From assembly GCA_018195615.1 (NCBI GenBank), contig JAGTPG010000001.1:1798001-1862000 (forward strand): a stretch of 64,000 bases of DNA, written 5' to 3'. This document shows, one piece after another, positions 27,122 to 37,484 of this stretch. The notes beneath the pieces were generated by a model, which was not told the DNA's origin, ran no database searches, and worked only from the letters and a program-made list of their open reading frames with translations. This DNA is from Streptomyces tuirus. Lineage in GTDB: Bacteria > Actinomycetota > Actinomycetes > Streptomycetales > Streptomycetaceae. Made by a program: the position numbers and the translations under genes. Each line of letters opens with the position of its first letter. Within the stretch, counting starts at the first letter, position 1.

Positions 27122-27878
27122 TCACACCTCGGGGCGCAGCATCGGAGGGTTGAGCAGAGTCGCGCCGCCGGCCCGGAAGAGCTGAGCGGGGCGCCCGCCC
27201 TGGCGGGTGGTCGTCCCCCGGTGGGGACGAGGAAGCCCGGTGTGCCCGTGACCTTGCGGTGGAAGTTGCGGGGGTCGAGCGCCACACCCCACACGGCCTC
27301 GTAGACACGGCGCAGCTCCCGACGGTGAACTCGGGCGGGCAGAACGCTGTGGCCAGCGACGAGTACTCGATCTTGGATCGAGCGCGCTCCACACCGTCCG
27401 ACAGGATCTGCGCATGATCGAAGGCGAGCGGCGCGACCGGCTCGGCGTCACGCCCGTAACCGCCCTGCTGGAGCAGTTCCTCGACCGGGGCCCAGCGGGC
27501 GTTGCTGGCGTCGCCGCCCGCCCTGGGCGCGGGCAGGTCGGGGGCGAGGGCGAGGTGGGCGACACTGACGACCCGCATCCTGGGGTCCCGCTTGGGGTCG
27601 CCGTAGGTGGCGAGCTGCTCCAGGTGCGCGCCGTTGTCCTGCGCGGGCACGGCCGGATCATGGACGCGCAGTCCGGTCTCCTCGGCCAGCTCACGCGCCG
27701 CGGCCTGTGCCAGGTCCTCGTCGGCCCGTACGAAGCCGCCGGGGAGCGCCCAACGCCCCTGGAACGGCGGTTCGCCCCTGCGTACCGCCAGCGCACACAG
27801 GGCATGGCGGCGCACGGTCAGCACGACCAGGTCCACGGTGACGGCGAAAGGCGGAAAGGCTGACGGGTCGTAGGGCAT
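27122..27878 (-). CDS. NUDIX protein with C-terminal winged helix, NrtR-like (two frameshifts)
   Basis: About 252 aa. Residues ~10-140 form a NUDIX domain with the complete box G-x5-E-x7-REL-x-EE-x-G (GGFVRADEDLAQAAARELAE, then ETGL), so hydrolysis of a nucleoside diphosphate derivative is possible. Residues ~170-250 look like the winged helix of NrtR-type proteins (ELRRVYEAVWGVALDPRNFH), ending in LLNPPMLRPEV. Bases are missing in 27318-27320 and 27215-27219. ATG 27878 is used because the conserved protein starts there, although no ribosome site is visible. It may be an ADP-ribose/NAD-responsive regulator, as in NrtR, or only an enzyme. Confidence 0.8.
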
Positions 27879-28009
27879 GCCGCGATCATAGTCGTCTGCC
27901 TGACGATAAACACTCCCTTGGCCTCGCGCATCGGCCGCTGATCCACTTCGGTCCGCTATGGGTCCCACTGTCCGTTCCCGCTGGTCCTACAATCACACGT
28001 CATACCAGG

Positions 28010-30377
28010 TCACACCCCCAGTTGCAGGCCGTCGGCCGCCTCCTCGACCATGGCGAGGCCGAGTCGGCTCACCCGCACGGAGAACGGGGCGCCGGCCACC
28101 CGCAGTCCCGTGAGGACGATCTCGCCCAGAGGTGCGCTCCGAACGGGGCACAGGGTGACCGTCCCGGCCGGGGCGTCGGGGCGGATGCCGACGAGCGTCG
28201 TCAGCAGCAGGACTCCGGCGGCCGCAGGTGTGGCCGCGGGCGGCAGGCCGCCGGGTGCGGGAGGGGAGCGCTCCCCGGCGTACGCTGACCTCCCGCGTAC
28301 ATCTCGGGCAGCCGGTAGCCGAAGGTCTCGGCTGCCTCGAGTACGCCGCGCAGCAGCGAGTTCGCCTCCTTTTCGTATCCGGCGGCGGCCAGGCCCGCGA
28401 CGGCGAGTGCTGTCTCCTGGACACGTACGGCTCCGGCACGGTGGCCGAAGGCGTTGAATCCCGGTTCCTTCGTACTCAGTCCGCGCAGGCCCCAGCCCGA
28501 GTCCATGACGGGGCTGCCGAGCAGCCGGGCGAGCTTCTCGGCCTGCACCTTGTCGAGCAGACCGGGCGCCAGGACGCCCCCGCCCAGCAGGCCGGTGTCG
28601 AGGAGGTGGACGGCAGTCGCGCCCAGATGAGGCACGGGCCTGCCGTCCGGGGCTCGGGCTGCGGCGGGCCGGCCACCCCCGAGGTCATCAACCCAGAAGT
28701 CCCTCCGAAACGCTGTCCGCAGGGTCTGCGCCCACTGCCGGAGCGCTGCTCCGCCCGTGCGGTCCCGGGCGTCGAGCAGATCGGCGCCGAGCAGCGCGGC
28801 TCGGTGGGCATGGGCCTGTGTCTCGCACCGGACGGGGCCTCCGGGGTGCGGGTCACGCAAGTAGGTGTCGTCGCCCACGGTGGTTCGCAGCCAGTTCAGA
28901 CAGCGCTCGGCAGCGGGCAGCAGTTCCTCCGTCTCCTGCTCGGTCAGGCCCCAGCGGTGGGCCTCGGCGAGCAGGGCAGGGAAGAGCAGCGTGGCCTCCG
29001 TGCCGGTGCACTGCGGCGGGAGGTGGGGCCCGGCGTCCCGTCTCGGGCCGGGGATCATCCCGGAGTGTGGTCCCGGGCCGGTGAGCTGGGTCCGCGCGAG
29101 GATCCGCAGCGTCCCCGCTGCCAGACCGGTGCCGAGCGGCAGGGCCATTCGGGCGGCCACGAGCGCGTCGGCGGGTGCCAGACCGCAGCGCCAGGGCGCA
29201 CCGGCCGCGAGATGGGTGTCGGCGGGGTTGGCACCGTCTCGCAGCAGGAGAGCCTGGAGGTCCTCGATGCTCGTCCGCAGGAGGCCGGGGACTCTGGGGT
29301 CGTCGCCTTCCGCACGCGCGAAGGCGAGGGGGCTGGTCGCCGCGCGGCCCACGGCGCGGAGGGGGCCGGCGCCGTCCGGCCGCACCCGCAGTTCGACACT
29401 TCTGCTGCCGCCCGGCGGCAGGTCCAGTTCCCAGCGCAGCAGTCCGGCCGAGGCCAAGGCGTCCGATGGCGGCGGTTCGGCCGTCACGGACGCGTTGCCC
29501 GTGGCACAGGACCAGCGCAGGCCGGAGTCATGGACACTGGCCGGGAGCTCCGGCCCCGGGTTGCCCGAGGCGATCGACCCGAGGTCGGCCAGATCCGTGC
29601 CCAGGGCCACTTCCACGGTCAGACGCAGCGGGCGGGGCGCCGCACTGTGCAGGGTGAACCGCTCCGTGCCGTCCGCGTAGCGATTTCGTTCCACGAGCAG
29701 GTCCGGGTCCGGTCCTGCCTGCGGGGACGTGCGGAGCGTGCCCACGAATCTGGCGTGGTCGGCAGCGGCCATCCGGGCCTGAACGGCGAGGGGCTCCCGA
29801 CCGGCCACACGGATCTCGCACCGGGAGAGCACGCGTCGGCCGGCGCGGTAGAACCCCTCCAGCCCCCGACCGGTCATCTGCCCTGCCTCCGTCGAGATGG
29901 CCAGCCCGGGCAGGGCGACGCAGATCATCACGCTGTGGGCGGGCGGCAGGTCGGCGGACCAGCGCAGTCCCGGGATCGTGGCCCCCCTGGGAGAAGCTGG
30001 TGACGCAGGCGCCTGTCTCGTGGGGGACGGGGCCCGGCCCTGAGCCGATGTCGGTGGGGACGATGAGGGCGACCCGTACCTCGAACTGAAGCCGGGGCTA
30101 CGGGGCTGGCCCGCCCAGCGGGCGGGCGACCGGCCCGGGCCCGGCGGCAACGGCGGGCACGAGTCCGGGCCGGAGGGCGCCACTGCGAGCAAGGGCCCTC
30201 CGGGGAACCTGGGGCCATAACCGTCGACACGTGCCGCCGGCTGCGAAGGGACGTTCTGGTCACCCGACCTCGCTGGGGCGGCACCGGGCAGGCCGGGGTC
30301 CGCCCCGGGGGCGACAGGGGCCCCACCGGGGAGCGGCGGAAGTCGGTGGCGGAGGAGGGCGGAGTCGGCTGATGCAT
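28010..30377 (-). CDS. Glycogen-debranching-like (amylo-alpha-1,6-glucosidase family) protein (two frameshifts)
   Basis: About 789 aa. A Pro/Ser-rich N-terminus of ~130 residues precedes a debranching-enzyme N-terminal domain (ICVALPGLAIST, LEGFYRAGRRVLSRCEIRV, LVERNRYADGTERFTL). An alpha/alpha-toroid part follows (PWRCGLAPADALVAARMALP, AERCLNWLRTTVGDD, LGGGRPAAARAPDGRPVPHL, ETFGYRLPEMYAGG). One base is missing at 30193-30195 and one at 28238-28240. The second break sits in the family's C-x-P-x motif, here ACRPAATPAAA, where I expect CRPQAW. Glycogen or trehalose/maltodextrin metabolism is plausible; activity is uncertain given the changed motif. Confidence 0.7.
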
Positions 30378-30571
30378 GGAGAGGCTTCCTCTGCGCTCTG
30401 TGCGCCTCGATCGGGGTAGGCGCCGGTGCCGGAGGGCTCCGACGGGGCAGGGGCAGTGCGACGTCACGGCCCGTCCAGCCGTTCCGCCACTCAGGTGAAC
30501 GGCCCGAACCTCCTTCGGGTCACGCCCGTGGCCCAGTCGCACCCCGCGCGTCGAAGCCGCCAGGGAGGCAC

Positions 30572-32344
30572 TCATTCGTCCCCCTCCATGCTGTGCCGGG
30601 GCCTCACGCCCCCCTTGCCTGTGTCCGCGCACGGCTTGGCCGCCTTCCGTGGCATACGCGCACGGTTGCCGGCTTCCGCGGCACCGGCGGGTCGCACGGT
30701 GCCCGGCGGCGTACGTCGCCGAGGAGCCCGCACGCTCGGGGCACGGCCTCCCGCGGAGGTACGGCCGGGGGTCGCGTCGGTCGCATCGACGGAACGGGGA
30801 CGGCGTCGACGGCGTGAGGACACCGCTGTGGACGAGGGTTCGGACTCCGGCTGGAACCCCCGCACGGCTGTCTCGCCCTCGACGGCCTCGTCACCGACCG
30901 CCCGCACGACGGAGCCTTCCGCCAGCCCCAGGGAGCCCTCCGCACGAGCAGGGGAGTTGTCCGTCGGCCCGACGAAACCGTCCGTCGTCACGTCCAAGCC
31001 GTCCGTCTTCACGTCCGAACCGTCCGTCTTCACGTCCGAGCCGTCGCCCCGGCCTTGGGAGCTGTCGGTCCCGACACGCGTCCGGCCGTCGCGCTCCGCC
31101 CGCAAGCAGCTGCGGATCGACTCCGGGTCGAGACCTTCGTTGCAGGCCTGGTGCAGAAGACGGGCGAAGAGGTAGTCGGGGTCGGCACCCAGCGCCATGG
31201 CGAACGCTTCCCGAGCCTCCAGTTCGTCACCGGTGGACCATGCGACCCAACCGGCGAGAGTGAGCGGCGCTGCGGCATGTTCGCCGTAGGGTCCGACACA
31301 GCGGCGGGCCAGCGACCGCCAGAGGCGCAGGGCGCGCCCGGCCTCGTCCCCCTCCATCCACTCGGCCGCACGGTCCCGAGTCCCACGATCCTGGAGGCCG
31401 AGGATCAACCGGGCCGCCTCATCATGCCCGAGAAGCTCGTCGTCGCGGAGATCCGCCAGGAGCGTCCCGGAGACGGGCTGCGACTCGGCGAAGCGGTGCA
31501 GAATCCGCTCGGCCAGCTCCAGCGTCTCGTCGGCCACTTCGGCGCAGCCCGAGCCGTCCAGGATCCTCGGGACCAGCGCCAGGCTGGCGCTGTCCAGGGC
31601 GGCCTCCTGCTCGAGGGCGGCGGCGTTCTCCCAGGGGAGCAGCCGGGCCCGGAGCTCCCGGAGGGTGCCGCGCACCTGAATACCCGCGTAGGTGGCCGCG
31701 GCGGCCAGCACCGATGTGCCGGGCAGGCCCATGGGGGCTCCCTCGGGAGGACAGCATGCGGCGTTGTCACAGCAGTACGACCAGTAGCGGCCATCGGAGA
31801 TGCACAGGGCCTCGACCACCGTTACGTCCAGCGAACCGCACTCCACGCGCACCTTGTGGGCGAGGGGCTTCAGCCGCTCCATGACCTGCTGTCCTGTCTG
31901 GCCCTTCGCCGGTTCCTGGCACAGGAAGGCGACCATCGACTCGGGCCGGGCCCCTCGGCGCTCGCTGCCCCTCACCAAGCCGCTGGCCAGTTGCCGGGCC
32001 GCGGACGGCCAGTCGTCCGCGTTCGCGGGGATGCCGAGGCGCGCCCGGCCGCCGAACCGCCCACGTCCGTCCTTGTCGTGCAGCGCGACCAGGACGATGC
32101 TGTCCTCCGGCCGGTACCCGAGCAGATACGGCAGGGCGTCGGCCAGTTCGGCCGGCGTGCGCAGGGTGACCTGGTGGTCTCCGCCGTGGCCGTCGTACCC
32201 GGGGTCGGGGGAATGCACTCCGCCCGTGTCGCCCGTCTCGCGCTCCCGCTTCTTCCGCGCGCCGCCCTCGTGCCCACCGGGGGCCTCCGGTCCGGTGATG
32301 TCGCCGTTTTCTGGAAATCCAGTCGTTTCGCCGTGGTTCGTCAT
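30572..32344 (-). CDS. DUF4192 domain protein with disordered tail
   Basis: 590 aa, intact. The DUF4192 core (~residues 55-390) shows [20 protein letters not shown] at its start, [20 protein letters not shown], a Cys cluster ([16 protein letters not shown]) and a late helical, TPR-like part with [20 protein letters not shown]. The last ~170 residues are low-complexity, with three repeats of [14 protein letters not shown] type and an Arg/Pro-rich end. DUF4192 proteins are widespread in actinobacteria with no assigned role. It is divergent from the RecQ-PRTase gene with 144 bases between them; the Cys cluster could bind metal. Confidence 0.82.
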   Translation of the reverse strand: MTNHGETTGFPENGDITGPEAPGGHEGGARKKRERETGDTGGVHSPDPGYDGHGGDHQVTLRTPAELADALPYLLGYRPEDSIVLVALHDKDGRGRFGGRARLGIPANADDWPSAARQLASGLVRGSERRGARPESMVAFLCQEPAKGQTGQQVMERLKPLAHKVRVECGSLDVTVVEALCISDGRYWSYCCDNAACCPPEGAPMGLPGTSVLAAAATYAGIQVRGTLRELRARLLPWENAAALEQEAALDSASLALVPRILDGSGCAEVADETLELAERILHRFAESQPVSGTLLADLRDDELLGHDEAARLILGLQDRGTRDRAAEWMEGDEAGRALRLWRSLARRCVGPYGEHAAAPLTLAGWVAWSTGDELEAREAFAMALGADPDYLFARLLHQACNEGLDPESIRSCLRAERDGRTRVGTDSSQGRGDGSDVKTDGSDVKTDGLDVTTDGFVGPTDNSPARAEGSLGLAEGSVVRAVGDEAVEGETAVRGFQPESEPSSTAVSSRRRRRPRSVDATDATPGRTSAGGRAPSVRAPRRRTPPGTVRPAGAAEAGNRARMPRKAAKPCADTGKGGVRPRHSMEGDE

Positions 32345-32488
32345 GCGAAGACGATCTCGCGGAATCCAAAGCTCCGCTTGGCCCTGTGGATAAGTCCGAT
32401 CAGGGACACGTCACTCAGGGACGGCGCGGTGTCCACCTCCCCCGGTGCACCGCTCGCGCTGTCAGTGCCGTCCTGTTGTATGGGACGC

Positions 32489-34652
32489 ATGGAGCACACG
32501 AGCAACGCGGATCTCCGGGCGGCGGCCGACGCGGTCCTCGCCCGTCTCGTCGGGGACGTCTCGGGGGCGGCCCGGCTGCGCGAGGACCAGTGGCGGGCGA
32601 TCGAGGCACTGGTGGCCGACAGACGCCGGGCTCTGGTCGTCCAGCACACGGGCTGGGGCAAGTCCGCGGTCTACTTCGTGGCGACTTCCCTCCTGCGGGC
32701 GCGGGGCAGCGGTCCCACAGTGATCGTCTCCCCGCTGCTCGCGCTCATGCGGAACCAGGTCGAGGCAGCGGCCCGGGCAGGAATCCATGCCCGGACCATC
32801 AACTCCTCGAACACCGAGGAGTGGGACGCGGTTCAGGACGAGATCACCGCCGGTGAGGTCGATGTCCTGCTCGTGAGCCCCGAGCGGCTCAACAACCCGG
32901 ACTTCCGGGACCAGGTGCTGCCCCGCCTCGCTGCCGCCACCGGGCTGCTGGTGGTGGACGAGGCCCACTGCATCTCCGACTGGGGCCACGACTTCCGGCC
33001 GGACTACCGGCGGCTGCGCACCATGCTCGCCGACCTTCCGCCCGGTGTACCGGTGCTCGCGACCACCGCCACCGCCAACGCGCGCGTGACGGCCGACGTC
33101 GCGGAACAGCTCGGCACCGGGGGCGGCTCGGACGCTCTGGTGCTGCGGGGGCCGCTGGATCGGGACAGTCTGAGCCTGAGCGTCCTGCGGCTTTCGGACG
33201 CCGCGCACCGGATGGCCTGGCTCGCCGAGCACCTCGACGAACTGCCGGGGTCGGGGATCATCTACACGCTCACCGTGGCCGCCGCCGAGGAGGTCACCGC
33301 CTTCCTCCGACAGCGCGGGCACACGGTCGCCTCGTACACGGGCAAGACGGAGAACGCCGACCGTCAGCAGGCCGAGGAGGACCTGCTCGCCAACAAGGTG
33401 AAGGCGCTGGTCGCCACCTCGGCTCTCGGCATGGGCTTCGACAAGCCCGATCTGGGCTTCGTGGTGCACCTCGGATCGCCCTCCTCCCCCATCGCCTACT
33501 ACCAGCAGGTGGGCCGGGCTGGACGCGGTGTCGAGCACGCGGAGGTGCTCCTGCTCCCCGGGAAGGAGGACGAGGCGATCTGGGAGTACTTCGCGTCGCT
33601 CGCCTTCCCCTCGGAAGACCTGGTGCGCCGCACGCTCGACATCCTCGCCCACGCGGAGAAGCCCCTGTCGCTCCCCGCGCTGGAACCCCTGGTCGAGCTG
33701 CGCCGCTCCCGCCTGGAGACCATGCTCAAAGTCCTCGACGTGGACGGGGCGGTCAAGCGGGTCAAAGGAGGCTGGATCGCGACCGGGCAGCCGTGGACGT
33801 ACGACGCCGAGCGGTACGCGTGGGTGGCGCGTCAGCGCAAGGCCGAGCAGCAGGCGATGCGCGCGTACGCGTCGACGACGGACTGCCGTATGGAGTTCCT
33901 GCAGCACCAGCTGGACGACGAAGCCGCCAAGCCGTGCGGTCGCTGTGACAACTGCGCGGGCCCGCGCTTCGCCGCGGACGCGTCCGCGGAGGCGCTCGAC
34001 GCCGCGCGTGCGGACCTGGGACGAGCGGGTGTCGAGGTGGAACCCCGCCGGATGTGGCCGACGGGGCTGCCTGCGATCGGAGTGGACCTCAAGGGACGTA
34101 TCCCGGGCGGCGAACAGGCCGCGCCAGGACGGGCGTTGGGGCGTCTGTCGGACATCGGCTGGGGCAACAGGCTGCGCCCCATGCTCGCCCCGATGCCCCG
34201 ACGGCCCCGTTCCCGACGACGTGGCGAAGGCCGTGGTGGGTGTGCTGGCCGACTGGGCCAAGGGGCCCGGCGGCTGGGCCCCGGGTTCGGCGGACCCGCA
34301 GCCGCGCCCGGTCGGCGTCGTCACGGTCGCCTCGCGCACACGGCCCCGGTTGATCCACTCCCTGGGTGTGCGCATCGCGGAGGTCGGCCGGCTGCCGCTG
34401 CTGGGCGCCGTCGAGTACACGGGCGACGGGTATCCGGGCTCGCGGAGCAACAGTGCCCAGCGGCTGAAGGCGCTCGACGGGGCGCTGACCGTGCCACCAG
34501 CCCTGGCGTCCGCCCTCGCCGGGGCTCAGGGCCCAGTCCTCCTCGTGGACGACTACACGGAGACCGGCTGGACCCTCGCGGTGGCGGCCCGCATGCTCCG
34601 ACGGTCCGGTGCGAAGGGGGTGTTGCCGCTGGTGCTGGCCGTGCAGGGCTGA
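32489..34652 (+). CDS. RecQ-family DNA helicase with C-terminal phosphoribosyltransferase-like domain (two missing bases)
   Basis: About 721 aa. Helicase motifs: [32 protein letters not shown] (motif I), [20 protein letters not shown] (motif II), [10 protein letters not shown] (III), [18 protein letters not shown] (V) and [11 protein letters not shown] (VI); zinc-binding Cys in [10 protein letters not shown] and a winged helix between. The final ~190 residues carry a PRPP-loop-like segment, [19 protein letters not shown], and [17 protein letters not shown], typical of a PRTase fold. Two bases are missing close together at about 34189-34199; the protein then continues [20 protein letters not shown]. 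Start ATG 32489, or ATG 32480 in frame. It probably unwinds DNA in repair; the role of the PRTase part is open. Confidence 0.85.
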
Positions 34653-35033
34653 CGGCACATCGAGAGCCTCGACCGCCACCTCCTGGCTGCTACCACGGCC
34701 ACTTGACCGGGTATCGGCCTCCTGACTGGATATCGGCCACATCGCCGGCGGTGCATGCCTCTGGACGCCGCGCATCCGCTTGACGTACGAACGTGTCGTG
34801 CTCGAACGCCCCGCGGGTGGCCCGTCGGCGCAAAGGGTAGGGATATTAGCGGCGCATCATCTGATAACGGTCGACTGCTCCAATTGCTCGTTGCCGCATT
34901 CAAGTTCGACAGGAAGAATTGAGGTCCGCTCCCCGCACGGCGCGTCCGCCGATCCGGTAGGGCTTCGCTGCGATGGGCGCTCCCAGGAATCCGACCCCGC
35001 CCGCAGTGTGGGCGCGTAGCCGAAGGGAGGACC
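34653..35033. other. Intergenic region upstream of a hypothetical gene
   Basis: 381 bases without a convincing gene. A short direct repeat (GGTATCGGCCTCCTGACT / GGATATCGGCC) lies near 34708-34740. An AT-richer stretch at 34840-34925 (GGGATATTAGCGG and after) is the likely promoter of the gene at 35034. Confidence 0.4.
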
Positions 35034-35648
35034 GTGACCTTCGGATTCGCTCCGGCCTCGGCAGCGGCGTCGACGTCCGCCGCGTCCGCCAACCGCTTGC
35101 TCGAACCCGCGGAGTGGGCCGCCGCCGGGATCCCGCTGCTGCGCAACCCTCGCGAGGTCGTCAGCGGGCTGCACGCCCGGCACCACCCACAGCCGGCCAC
35201 CGCTGTCGTCGCCGTGCTCGACCCGGACGAGCGGCTACAGGCGAGCGCCTCGTTCGTCCGTCGGCAGGCCCCGGCCGACGGCTGGATGTTCCGCAACGCG
35301 CTGCTGGCACAACTGCGCCGGGTCATCCCGCACGACCTTCGACGCCGCACACCGGTGCGCACGGCGGTGCTGCTCTACTGCCGTGAGGGAGACGCGCGTT
35401 GGACGGAGGAGGACGGCGCGTGGATGTGGGGGCTGCGCGACGCCTGCACCCTGCACGGGCTGCGCTGCGGTGCGTACATCACGCTGACCCGGGACGGCTG
35501 GCAGGTCCTCGGCGAGGGTCGCGGCGGACGCCGCCCTCACTCGGCGTCGCCGCCGGAGCCGTTCGCCACGTCCGAGGCACCGCCGCCGCTGCCGCGCACC
35601 GGTGGCGCCGCCTCGGAGATACTGCGCCGCGCAGCGGCGGCGCGCTGA
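35034..35648 (+). CDS. Conserved Streptomyces hypothetical protein (204 aa)
   Basis: Starts at GTG 35034 with GGGAGG five bases upstream. An Ala/Ser-rich N-terminus is followed by a compact domain (EWAAAGIPLLRNPREVVSGL, TAVVAVLDPDERLQASASFV, TAVLLYCREGDARWTEED, LHGLRCGAYITLTRDGWQ), then a Pro/Ser-rich tail. There is no signal peptide, membrane helix or known catalytic motif. It has regular codon bias and is intact. I do not recognise a named family. Confidence 0.7.
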   Translation: MTFGFAPASAAASTSAASANRLLEPAEWAAAGIPLLRNPREVVSGLHARHHPQPATAVVAVLDPDERLQASASFVRRQAPADGWMFRNALLAQLRRVIPHDLRRRTPVRTAVLLYCREGDARWTEEDGAWMWGLRDACTLHGLRCGAYITLTRDGWQVLGEGRGGRRPHSASPPEPFATSEAPPPLPRTGGAASEILRRAAAAR

Positions 35649-35984
35649 GGCCCCGGCCGGGCCGTTCCACACGGCTCCGGTGCCGCGTCCCTGGCACGGC
35701 ACATCACGGTTCCTGTGGCCGACACAGTCGCCGCCGACGAGCGGAAGCCTCGAGGGCCGGGCGAGAGCCACACGGGAGCCCACCGCGTACAGCCCACGAC
35801 GCGCAGCCGGGGAACGCGCTCTCTCGAAGGGGTTCGGGTCCACGTTCAGCGACGCCGTCCAGCCCTCCGGGAAGGCAGAACTGCCCACCGTGCGAGCCGC
35901 CGAAGCGGCACCCAGGTCGACCCCCAGGCACGCCGAAGCGACGCCTAGGTCGACCCCCAGCACGCCGAAGCGGCGCCTGAAGTC
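35649..35984. repeat. Intergenic region with 33-bp tandem repeats
   Basis: From about 35908 to 35985 there are two full and one partial copies of a 33-base unit with core CGAAGCGGCACCCAGGTCGA / CCCCCAGGCACGC, the second carrying one deletion and several substitutions. The rest has high GC and no gene I can support. Confidence 0.5.
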
Positions 35985-36012
35985 GCCGCAGCGCCCGGTC
36001 GGGCGCTGCGGC
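35985..36012. terminator. Bidirectional hairpin terminator
   Basis: Twelve-base perfect stem GCCGCAGCGCCC with its complement around GGTC. It ends six bases from the stop of the minus-strand gene at 36019. Confidence 0.8.
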
Positions 36013-36018
36013 ACCGGC

Positions 36019-36635
36019 TCAGACGCCCGTGCCCAGCACCGAGTTGATCCGCTGCGGGTCGCCACAGACGATCAGCAGGGCGGTGGCCCGGGCGTGGGCC
36101 AGGGACAGGGCGCTCGCGGCCGCGGCCTCGGCACCGCCGTTGACGGCGACCACGACCACGGGGCGCGACGCGGCGCGGGCCGCGATGGTGGCGTCCGTGT
36201 AGAAGACGTCGTCACGGGCGTCGTGCTGGGCCCAGTAGGAGGTCTCGCCGAAGGACAGCTCGTGGGCGGCCCACGGGTGCTGTTCGCCGGTCGTGATCAC
36301 CAGGACATCACCGGGGGCACGACCGGAGTCCAGGAGCAGGTCCACGGCTTCCTCGGCGGCGTCGAGCGCGCCTTCGACGGAAGCGGGGATCAACTGGATC
36401 TGCGGGGCGGCCGGAGCGGCGGGGCCCGGCGGACCGGGCTTGGCGGCCGCGTCACGCGCCGTGCGCTGCACCGGCGGCGCGGGCCGGAGAGGGCCGGGAC
36501 GACCGGGACGCGACGGAGCCGCGGGACGGGGACCGGGTACGGGACGGGGGTCGGCGCGGTGCGGCCGGTGGCCGGAGTGGCGCGGGGACCCTGGGCACTC
36601 TCGTGAATCTGAGGCTCCTCGGGAATGAGAGGCAT
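36019..36635 (-). CDS. Conserved hypothetical protein with Pro-rich N-terminus (one frameshift)
   Basis: About 205 aa after correction. It starts MPLIPEEPQIHESAQGPRAT, has a Pro/Arg-rich linker to residue ~75, then a compact alpha/beta domain (ASVEGALDAAEEAVDLLLDS, GDVLVITTGEQHPWAAHELS, VVVVAVNGGAEAAAASALSL, ALLIVCGDPQRINSVLGTGV) that looks like a Rossmann-type fold. One base is missing in the G run 36546-36550 within the Pro-rich part. ATG 36635 has no ribosome site; instead a -10-like GATAAA/TAAATA lies about 9 bases upstream, suggesting a leaderless transcript. Function unknown; always near rnhB in the genomes I recall. Confidence 0.68.
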
Positions 36636-36638
36636 GGG

Positions 36639-36652
36639 TTGATATTTATCAA
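36639..36652. promoter_or_regulatory. AT-rich palindrome at a leaderless start
   Basis: TTGATATTTATCAA (6-base arms, TT centre) begins 4 bases upstream of the ATG at 36635, where a ribosome site would normally stand. It probably combines a -10 element with an operator. Confidence 0.45.
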
Positions 36653-36703
36653 ACGTTGGTACGGCCCGCGTCGGCGGGTGGCGCATGCGTGCGAACGAAA
36701 CCG

Positions 36704-37403
36704 TCAGAAATCGAAGCCGAGCTGACCCTCGATTTCCGGAACACTTCCGTCCGTCCAGCTGCGGACCTTCTTGAGGTGCCGCCACTGGGGCAGCGCATCA
36801 AGATACGCCCACGACAACCGGTGGTAGGGGTGGGGCCCCGCTCCGCCAGTGCGGCCTTGTGCACGGGTGAGGGATACCCGGCGTTGTCCGCAAAACCGAA
36901 GTCTGCATGGTCGATACCCAGTTCGGCCATCATTTTGTCGCGCTGGACCTTGGCGATCACCGAGGCCGCCGCGACCGCCACGCACGACTGGTCGCCCTTG
37001 ATCACCGTACGGACCCGCCAGGGCGCACCGAGATAGTCGTGCTTGCCATCGAGGATGACCGCGTCCGGACGGACCGGCAAGGCCTCCAGGGCACGCCCCG
37101 CGGCGAGCCGCAGCGCGGCAGTCATGCCCAGTTCGTCTATCTCCTCGGGGAAGCGTGTCCCAGAGCGAACGACGTCACCCACTTGCGTAGTTCCTCGGCG
37201 AGTGCGGTGCGCCGCTTGATGGTGAGCAGCTTCGAATCCGTGAGCCCCTCGGGCGGCCGACGCAGTCCGGTGATCGCCGCGCAGACGGTGACCGGGCCGG
37301 CCCACGCGCCGCGCCCCACCTCGTCGACACCTGCAACGATCTTCGCTCCGGTCGTGGCTCGAAGGGAGCGCTCGACGGTGTGAGTAGGCGGTTCGTACGG
37401 CAT
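36704..37403 (-). CDS. rnhB: Ribonuclease HII (two frameshifts)
   Basis: About 233 aa; removes RNA from RNA-DNA hybrids and misinserted ribonucleotides. The catalytic [17 protein letters not shown] motif is near residue 25, followed by [21 protein letters not shown] and [20 protein letters not shown] (with the conserved basic and acidic residues), then [20 protein letters not shown]. One base is missing in 37147-37150 (after GHASP) and one in 36832-36835 (after ERGP); the correct frame then reads [14 protein letters not shown] and ends LGFDF. ATG 37403 is the natural start. Confidence 0.9.
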
Positions 37404-37484
37404 GGCGCCCTAGATTACGCCGCACGGGACAGCGCGCGACACCCTGCCCCGCCCCAGCGTCGTCACGGTCCCCACCGAACCCCG

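Noticed and set aside
31055..32488. Open extension of ~480 codons upstream of the RecQ start
   Set aside because: It runs antisense to the intact DUF4192 gene; the conserved RecQ protein begins at 32480-32489.
35235..36065. 276-codon minus-strand frame spanning the 33-bp repeats
   Set aside because: It is antisense to the gene at 35034, its repeats come from the DNA repeat, and no ribosome site precedes it.
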